From JBGTKH01 sp041744735 (GTDB lineage Bacteria > Planctomycetota > Planctomycetia > Pirellulales > Pirellulaceae): a DNA stretch of 9,931 nt. The translations under genes and the position numbers were made by a program. This document shows positions 5,909 to 9,931 of this stretch, piece by piece (positions within the stretch are counted from its first letter, which is position 1; each line of letters begins with the position of its first letter). The notes below the pieces were generated by a model. That model was not told the origin of the DNA and did not search any database. It saw only the letters and a program-made list of their open reading frames with translations. The stretch lies in the NCBI GenBank assembly GCA_041744735.1, contig JBGTKH010000467.1, positions 1 to 9,931 of the forward strand, read 5' to 3'.

Positions 5909-6741
5909 TCACTACTCTGCCTACACCACCCCCGACGACCAACGAGTCGAAGGGGGTTTTCGATTACCTCAGCCCGTCGCGATTGAACCTATGGATCAAG
6001 TGCCCACTGGCGTTCAAGTTCAAGTATGTCGACGGCATCAAGCTGCCGCCGACGCCGAATATGTTTTTGGGCAAGCGCGTGCATGACGGCTTGGAACTAT
6101 TTTATCGCCATCGGCAACTGGGTATTTATCTGGAGGCCGGCGACGTGACGCAGCGGATGCTCGTTTCCTGGGACGCGGCAGTCGCGGCCGAAGAGATCGA
6201 GTTCGACAACGTGGCGGAAGAGACAGCGCTGAAGCAGCAATCCACATCACTGGTAACTGTCTATCTACGACAATTGCCCGCCGATGAACCCCGGCCGCTG
6301 GCAGTGGAAACATCACTGACGTTTCCGCTTGTCGATCCAGTCACTGGTGAAAACCTTGGCATGCCGCTGCTGGGCATCGTGGACTTAGTGATTGGCGCCA
6401 ACGACGGGCCGGTCATCGCCGACTTCAAGACGGCCGCGAAGTCCAGCGACCCGCTGGAGATCACGCACGAAGTGCAACTGTCTTGCTACGCGTATCTGTT
6501 CCGTCACGTGGCCGGCCAGAGTGAGGCCGGCTTGGAAATCCGCAGCCTCATCAAGACCAAGACGCCCAAGGTCGAGTTGCACCGTTACGCCCCACGCACC
6601 GACATACACTTCCGCCGGCTGTTCGCCTTGATCCGGGCGTATCTGGATGATTTGCATTCGGGCCGGTTCGTTTACCGTCCCGGCTGGACCTGTTCCATGT
6701 GTGACTACCGAGACACGTATTGCCGGCAGTGGCAGGCGTGA
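5905..6741 (+). CDS. RecB/Cas4-like PD-(D/E)XK nuclease with probable [4Fe-4S] cluster
   Basis: The 278-residue protein opens with YLSPSRLNLWIKCPLAFKFK (21-40), the usual first helix of PDDEXK_1/Cas4-like nucleases, with Cys33. GKRVHDGLE (56-64) supplies the conserved His60. The catalytic core follows: GIVDLVIG with Asp160, then VIADFKT with Asp173 and Lys175 (the D-x-K motif), then VQLSCYAY with Gln191 and Tyr195 (QxxxY motif). Near the end CSMCDYRDTYC gives Cys263, Cys266 and Cys273, which with Cys33 make the four-cysteine cluster site of Cas4, AddB and Dna2-type enzymes. It should be a metal-dependent DNA exonuclease, probably acting on single-stranded or free ends. No Cas1, Cas2 or CRISPR array is in the window, so it is not assigned to adaptation. 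Start shared with the preceding stop by a 4-nt ATGA overlap. All expected catalytic residues are present. Confidence 0.9.
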   Translation: MITTLPTPPPTTNESKGVFDYLSPSRLNLWIKCPLAFKFKYVDGIKLPPTPNMFLGKRVHDGLELFYRHRQLGIYLEAGDVTQRMLVSWDAAVAAEEIEFDNVAEETALKQQSTSLVTVYLRQLPADEPRPLAVETSLTFPLVDPVTGENLGMPLLGIVDLVIGANDGPVIADFKTAAKSSDPLEITHEVQLSCYAYLFRHVAGQSEAGLEIRSLIKTKTPKVELHRYAPRTDIHFRRLFALIRAYLDDLHSGRFVYRPGWTCSMCDYRDTYCRQWQA

Positions 6742-6774
6742 AATCTTGTTTACAAAACCAATTTCTGCAACACC

Positions 6775-6785
6775 GGAGGAAAAAC
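6775..6785 (+). promoter_or_regulatory. Shine-Dalgarno selecting ATG 6786
   Basis: GGAGGA at 6775-6780 is 5 nt before ATG 6786. The frame is open further upstream to an ATG-like start at 6720, but that would overlap the nuclease gene and add a sequence unlike the rest of the protein, so 6786 is preferred. Confidence 0.75.
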
Positions 6786-7349
6786 ATGCCGGGACTAACC
6801 GTGACCGAGAAAGAACACTGGAAAGACCGCATCGGCAAGCGGATCGACAAACGCATCGAAGGGATCTACGCCGAAGATCCCAACCTGAAAGAGCGCATCG
6901 AGCGGGACGCCCGCGCTCGGGCGCTGGCGTCACTGAACCTGACCGATCTGGACGCCGAAATGAACCACATCGAAGCCGAGGAAAAACGGCTGGAGAAGCG
7001 CAAAGAGGCGCTGCACAAGGAAATGCTGGCCAAGGTGCGTGGTACGGCCATCGAAGACATCGACGACGGCTGCGGCGGCTACTATCCGCACCGTTACGAG
7101 CAGGAAGTCGACCAAGCCATCGAACGCCGCCGCGCCGTGCATGCCGACGAGTTGTTGGTCGAAGATCAGCACGGCCAGCGCATCCTGCAACTGCGCGACG
7201 AGCGCGACAATTTACTGGACACAGTGTGGTTGGCAACTTCCCCGACGCAGATTCGCGAATTGTGGGTCAAGGTCAGCGCCCTGTTGGATGAGCAGCCGAC
7301 ACAATTGGAGCGCGACGCGCTGGCGATCGAGCCGGCGAGCGATGCGTAG
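6786..7349 (+). CDS. charged coiled-coil protein, last gene of the clamp/nuclease run
   Basis: The 187-residue product is rich in Glu, Lys, Arg and Asp. A basic start (HWKDRIGKRIDKRIEGIY, 11-28) leads into a long helix with heptad-like spacing (LDAEMNHIEAEEKRLEKRKE, 55-74). A break follows at DIDDGCGGYYPHRYEQ (91-106), then helices around RILQLRDERDNLLDTVWLA (132-150) and IRELWVKVSALLDEQ (156-170). The Gly/Tyr segment with a lone Cys96 is the only non-helical island and may be a binding site. There is no signal peptide or membrane segment, so it is cytoplasmic. I recognise no named family; the profile fits a structural or adaptor subunit. It begins 44 nt after the nuclease gene with its own strong Shine-Dalgarno and is followed at once by the operon terminator. 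Confidence 0.75.
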   Translation: MPGLTVTEKEHWKDRIGKRIDKRIEGIYAEDPNLKERIERDARARALASLNLTDLDAEMNHIEAEEKRLEKRKEALHKEMLAKVRGTAIEDIDDGCGGYYPHRYEQEVDQAIERRRAVHADELLVEDQHGQRILQLRDERDNLLDTVWLATSPTQIRELWVKVSALLDEQPTQLERDALAIEPASDA

Positions 7350-7368
7350 GAGTCGAGGATCGAACTCT

Positions 7369-7415
7369 GCCTGCCGGGTCGCCTTCGGGCGGCCCGGTGG
7401 GCAGGCTTTTCTTTT
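7369..7415 (+). terminator. rho-independent terminator closing the clamp/nuclease operon
   Basis: GCCTGCC (7369-7375) pairs with GGCAGGC (7400-7406), with an inner GC-rich stem capped by a TTCG tetraloop (GCC-TTCG-GGC). TTTTCTTTT follows at 7407-7415. It starts 20 bp after the last plus-strand stop codon. On the minus strand no T-run follows the stem, so it should act on plus-strand transcription only. Confidence 0.9.
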
Positions 7416-7443
7416 AGCCGTTGGCGACACGTCCGATCGTAGC

Positions 7444-8610
7444 TCACGCATCGACGGGCCGAAGCATGCGGATGGCCCGATTACCAAGGCGCTTGATAAG
7501 AAAGTAGTTCGCTAAGCCGGCACCGGCTCTAACGGCGACTTTTCCGACGATCGTTTTCGCCATGTCGGCCACAGGCAGTTGATCCAACACGTTGTCCAAC
7601 GATTCTTCGGCGTGTTCCTCAAATTCGTCCAGACGGCCAGCAATGTACGCGCTGAAAAACACGCGCGTCAGCAAGAACATGGTGCCGATCGCCCCGACGC
7701 GCAAGTTGTAAACGCGACACAAATCGCCGAGCATCTTAAACGACCAGAAGAGCATGATTGCCGTGTCAACCAACGGGTTTGGCGACACTGCCGTTTTGAA
7801 CGCGGCCAAACTCGCAATTTGGTTTGTCTTGCGGCTGGCCGCTGCGTCTAGCGTAGTCTGGAATTCGTCCACAAAACGCTTGAGCCAATCGTCCGGCGAT
7901 TGGGCACGCCGCTGCCACCAGACGCCCAGCAGCTTTTCCCGCGCTTCGACCAGCTTTCGTTGCTCGGATTCGTCCCATAACTTCGTTCCAGTTTGTCGTT
8001 GGTCAAGTGGAAACGTTTCAAGGTACGCTCGGAGCAGCTCCATCGCCTCGCGGGCGCTGGCCTTTCGTAAATCGGCCCGGTCGTCCAGTACCTGTAGCTG
8101 CCGCAAGTGAACTTGGCGATTTTTACGCATCCGCAGGTAGCCGAGCAAGAAATATCCGAAGCCACCCACAACCGCCACAGCACACAGCGAAAGCGCACTC
8201 ACCGCCAACCATGCTTCGAGCACCGGTAAAGAGGCGATCGTCGCATACAACGCCGTCACTTGTGCCGTCAAGTACAAGCCAAGCACACCGCCCGTGATGG
8301 CCAGCATCGCGATCGCAATAGGACCTGTGGCCGCGAGGAATAGATGTTTCCACGCTGCCGCCGCGTCATCTAGTTGCTGTTCATCATGCACCTTGCCATC
8401 GGTCGTCCATTGCGAGCGATCCCGAACATGCTGCTGCGATGCTTCAACTGGGAACATCTTCGCCGGCCCACAGGGGTCGGGCTCGACGCCGGCCACGGAA
8501 GACGTGGGGGTTTCCAGCGGCTCGTCGGGCTTGGGCGCAATCGAGCTTGCGGGGTCCGGTCCCCAGGCGTCACCAGTCCCTGTCGGTGCGTCGTTTCGAT
8601 TATCGCTCAT
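7444..8610 (-). CDS. ycjF: YcjF-like DUF697 inner-membrane protein
   Basis: The 388-residue protein starts at ATG 8610, which overlaps the TGA of the upstream YcjX-like gene (ATGA). The frame is open further upstream, but that part overlaps YcjX and is arginine/glycine-rich non-protein-like sequence. Residues 1-85 are a Pro/Asp/Ser-rich, probably disordered cytoplasmic tail. Two membrane helices lie near 90-113 (LFLAATGPIAIAMLAITGGV) and 132-158 (LEAWLAVSALSLCAVAVVGG). A soluble helical region follows. The C-terminal DUF697 part (about 265-388) has AAFKTAVSPNPLVDTAIMLF, RVYNLRVGAIGTMFLLTRVF and a Gly/Ala-rich end. YcjF proteins are partners of YcjX; in enterobacteria the pair belongs to the phage-shock regulon, with unclear biochemical role. 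The stop codon lies 29 bp from the plus-strand terminator, so the two transcription units converge. Confidence 0.88.
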   Translation of the reverse strand: MSDNRNDAPTGTGDAWGPDPASSIAPKPDEPLETPTSSVAGVEPDPCGPAKMFPVEASQQHVRDRSQWTTDGKVHDEQQLDDAAAAWKHLFLAATGPIAIAMLAITGGVLGLYLTAQVTALYATIASLPVLEAWLAVSALSLCAVAVVGGFGYFLLGYLRMRKNRQVHLRQLQVLDDRADLRKASAREAMELLRAYLETFPLDQRQTGTKLWDESEQRKLVEAREKLLGVWWQRRAQSPDDWLKRFVDEFQTTLDAAASRKTNQIASLAAFKTAVSPNPLVDTAIMLFWSFKMLGDLCRVYNLRVGAIGTMFLLTRVFFSAYIAGRLDEFEEHAEESLDNVLDQLPVADMAKTIVGKVAVRAGAGLANYFLIKRLGNRAIRMLRPVDA

Positions 8611-9931
8611 TCCTGCCATCCCATAAGAAATTGAAACAACTTGTCGAGTCCCAAATGTTCGGGAGCCGCCTTCTTCAACCTCGGCATAACAGGGTCGCTG
8701 CGCGGAAATCCTCCCTGTGCTTTGAACTCCTCTGGATCCCATTCGTCCGGCCATCTTTCCCACGCCGGTAGCCGCGCAACATGCCAAGCGGGAATTGGAC
8801 CGTTGCTTTCGGATACTTGCTGCTTGGTCATCCCCATAAGCACATGGCCGTCATCTTTCGCGACGGCCGAACAAACGGCCGAGACGACAAATTTCTCTGT
8901 TTCGACCGCAGTGTAGGCATCAAAATGTGGCTGTACGAGCTGCGACAGGAGTGTGCGTACCTGCTGGTGATCATCGTCGTGAAAGCGGTCAATCTGCGGT
9001 GCCACAAAGGCAATTCGCTGAATGCGCCGACCTGGACGGTAGCGTCGGGGGAGCAGCTTGGCGGGCAAGGCCAGCAGTGATGTGCCCGGGTCGAGGGCGT
9101 CGAGGACGTACTTGAGAAAGCGATCCGCGTCGTCATACATGTCGGGGCCACCTACAAGAATGTGGGCCATGTCGACCAGCACAGCCAGAGAATCGCAAGT
9201 CTGGAGCCGGCCAAACAATGGCACGACGACTTCAGTCTTGTAGCGGTTGTAATGCAACTGAAACGTCTTGGCCGGTTCCTGGTCTGCTTTGAAATGTGTT
9301 GGGTCGAGTGGCGTAAACTCGGCGCCCGGTAGGCCTGATTCCCGTCGCTCGGCGATCGCTTCCCAGCGGCCGGCGGCAAAGTCATCTTTGCAGTCCTCGG
9401 TCAGCAGCGAACCTGCCGGTGACAAAACAAATGCTGACGGACTGATGTACTTGTGAAATGCGGCATAAGCGGAAGCCAACGCGCGCTTGTACGCGACCAC
9501 CAGTTGTTCCGCGGCGTGCTCGGCATTAGGCGGCGACTGGCAGATCGAGAGAAAGTGGTCGACCTCCGCTGGTCGATCGGTCATACCGGACATCCACTCA
9601 ATCTGGACACGTGACCAGCCGAAAAAGTCGTCACGTCGAATCGCGCTGTCCGCAAACCGTTCACCAGGCAAGTCATAGAACGTCAGCCTCCCTTTGGCCC
9701 AGCGCCAGTGATTGACATCGAAATCAATACAGAACGCGGACTCGGCGGTGGTCTTCTCGGGCCACTCGGGCCTTGCGGCAACGAGCCTACGCCGATGCTC
9801 GGCGTATGGAAATTCCTGACCCTACCGGATTGCAGGTGCAAGGTTTCTGAAGCCCAATAGGGACGTGGAAACGCATAGGTTGTGTAGCCAATGTTCGTGA
9901 TATCGCTTGCCATTGAGTCGGTGGACAGGGC
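8607..9931 (-). pseudogene. ycjX: YcjX-like GTPase-type protein; N-terminus beyond right edge, in-frame TAG near start
   Basis: The frame is open from 9821 to TGA 8609-8607. Seen in order: FPYAEHRRRL and PEWPEKTT, matching the F-x-Y and W-P-x-x-T of YcjX; FYDLPGERFAD (codons for DLPGE at 9674-9660), the Walker B/G3-like D-x-P-G-E of the family; TFQLHYNRYKTEVVVPLFGR; AVLVDMAHILVGG; FVAPQIDRFHDDDHQQV; and the closing HLGLDKLFQFLMG. In E. coli YcjX, as I remember it, the P-loop lies about 55 residues before the F-x-Y, so here it would fall past the window edge. A TAG at 9824-9822 interrupts the same frame: LGFRNLAPAIR, stop, GQEFPY. This aligns in length and partly in residues with E. coli LGVKRIPQRDFGIPRFTY, so the stop seems to sit inside the gene. 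After it, no ATG or GTG is well placed; TTG at 9671 would start after most of the G domain. Either a nonsense-broken gene or a sequence error. It is coupled to ycjF by a 4-nt overlap. Confidence 0.7.

Noticed and set aside
5905..6741. Cas4 as part of a CRISPR adaptation system
   Set aside because: There are no direct-repeat arrays and no Cas1 or Cas2 in the window; the neighbours point to a clamp-linked nuclease.
7369..7415. Bidirectional terminator serving YcjF too
   Set aside because: The minus-strand side of the stem is not followed by a T-run.
8611..8787. N-terminal extension of the YcjF-like gene
   Set aside because: It overlaps the YcjX-like gene in another frame, and the ATGA overlap at 8610 gives a natural start.

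Overview
The window looks like chromosomal or integrated DNA from a GC-rich planctomycete, probably Pirellulales-like. This rests on family content: a secreted HzsA-related beta-propeller protein, a secreted thioredoxin-like protein, a YcjX/YcjF pair, and a run of lineage-restricted genes led by a DNA sliding-clamp relative. The taxon is an inference; no rRNA or tRNA gene was found.

Layout. (1) Positions 1-2857, minus strand: two secreted proteins. The upstream one (2857-1442) has a signal peptide and the start of a thioredoxin-like domain, but an in-frame TGA follows Cys98 and the same frame then stays open for 372 more codons. The downstream one (1342-1) is an HzsA-related PD40/TolB-type propeller protein that runs off the left edge. 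An imperfect palindrome lies between them. (2) Positions 2858-3646: about 0.8 kb with no convincing intact gene, holding two overlapping perfect inverted repeats and a possible decayed minus-strand ORF. (3) Positions 3647-7349, plus strand: an operon-like run. It holds a small membrane-protein ORF broken by TAA, a divergent beta-clamp homologue with a C-terminal extension (TTG start), a two-domain 180-residue protein, a RecB/Cas4-like PD-(D/E)XK nuclease with a probable Fe-S cluster, and a charged coiled-coil protein. A strong rho-independent terminator follows. (4) Positions 7444-9931, minus strand: a YcjX-type GTPase-like protein (N-terminus outside the window, in-frame TAG near its start) coupled to a YcjF/DUF697 membrane protein.

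How the genes may work together. Clamp, nuclease, possible DNA-binding protein and coiled-coil protein in one unit, with close or overlapping junctions, suggest a compact DNA-processing (recombination, replication or defence) module; no polymerase, integrase or recombinase is visible in the window. YcjX and YcjF are an established conserved pair, co-regulated with the phage-shock response in enterobacteria. A recurring oddity is in-frame stops (TGA, TAA, TAG) inside otherwise continuous frames at three well-supported places and one weak one, while the neighbouring genes are intact.
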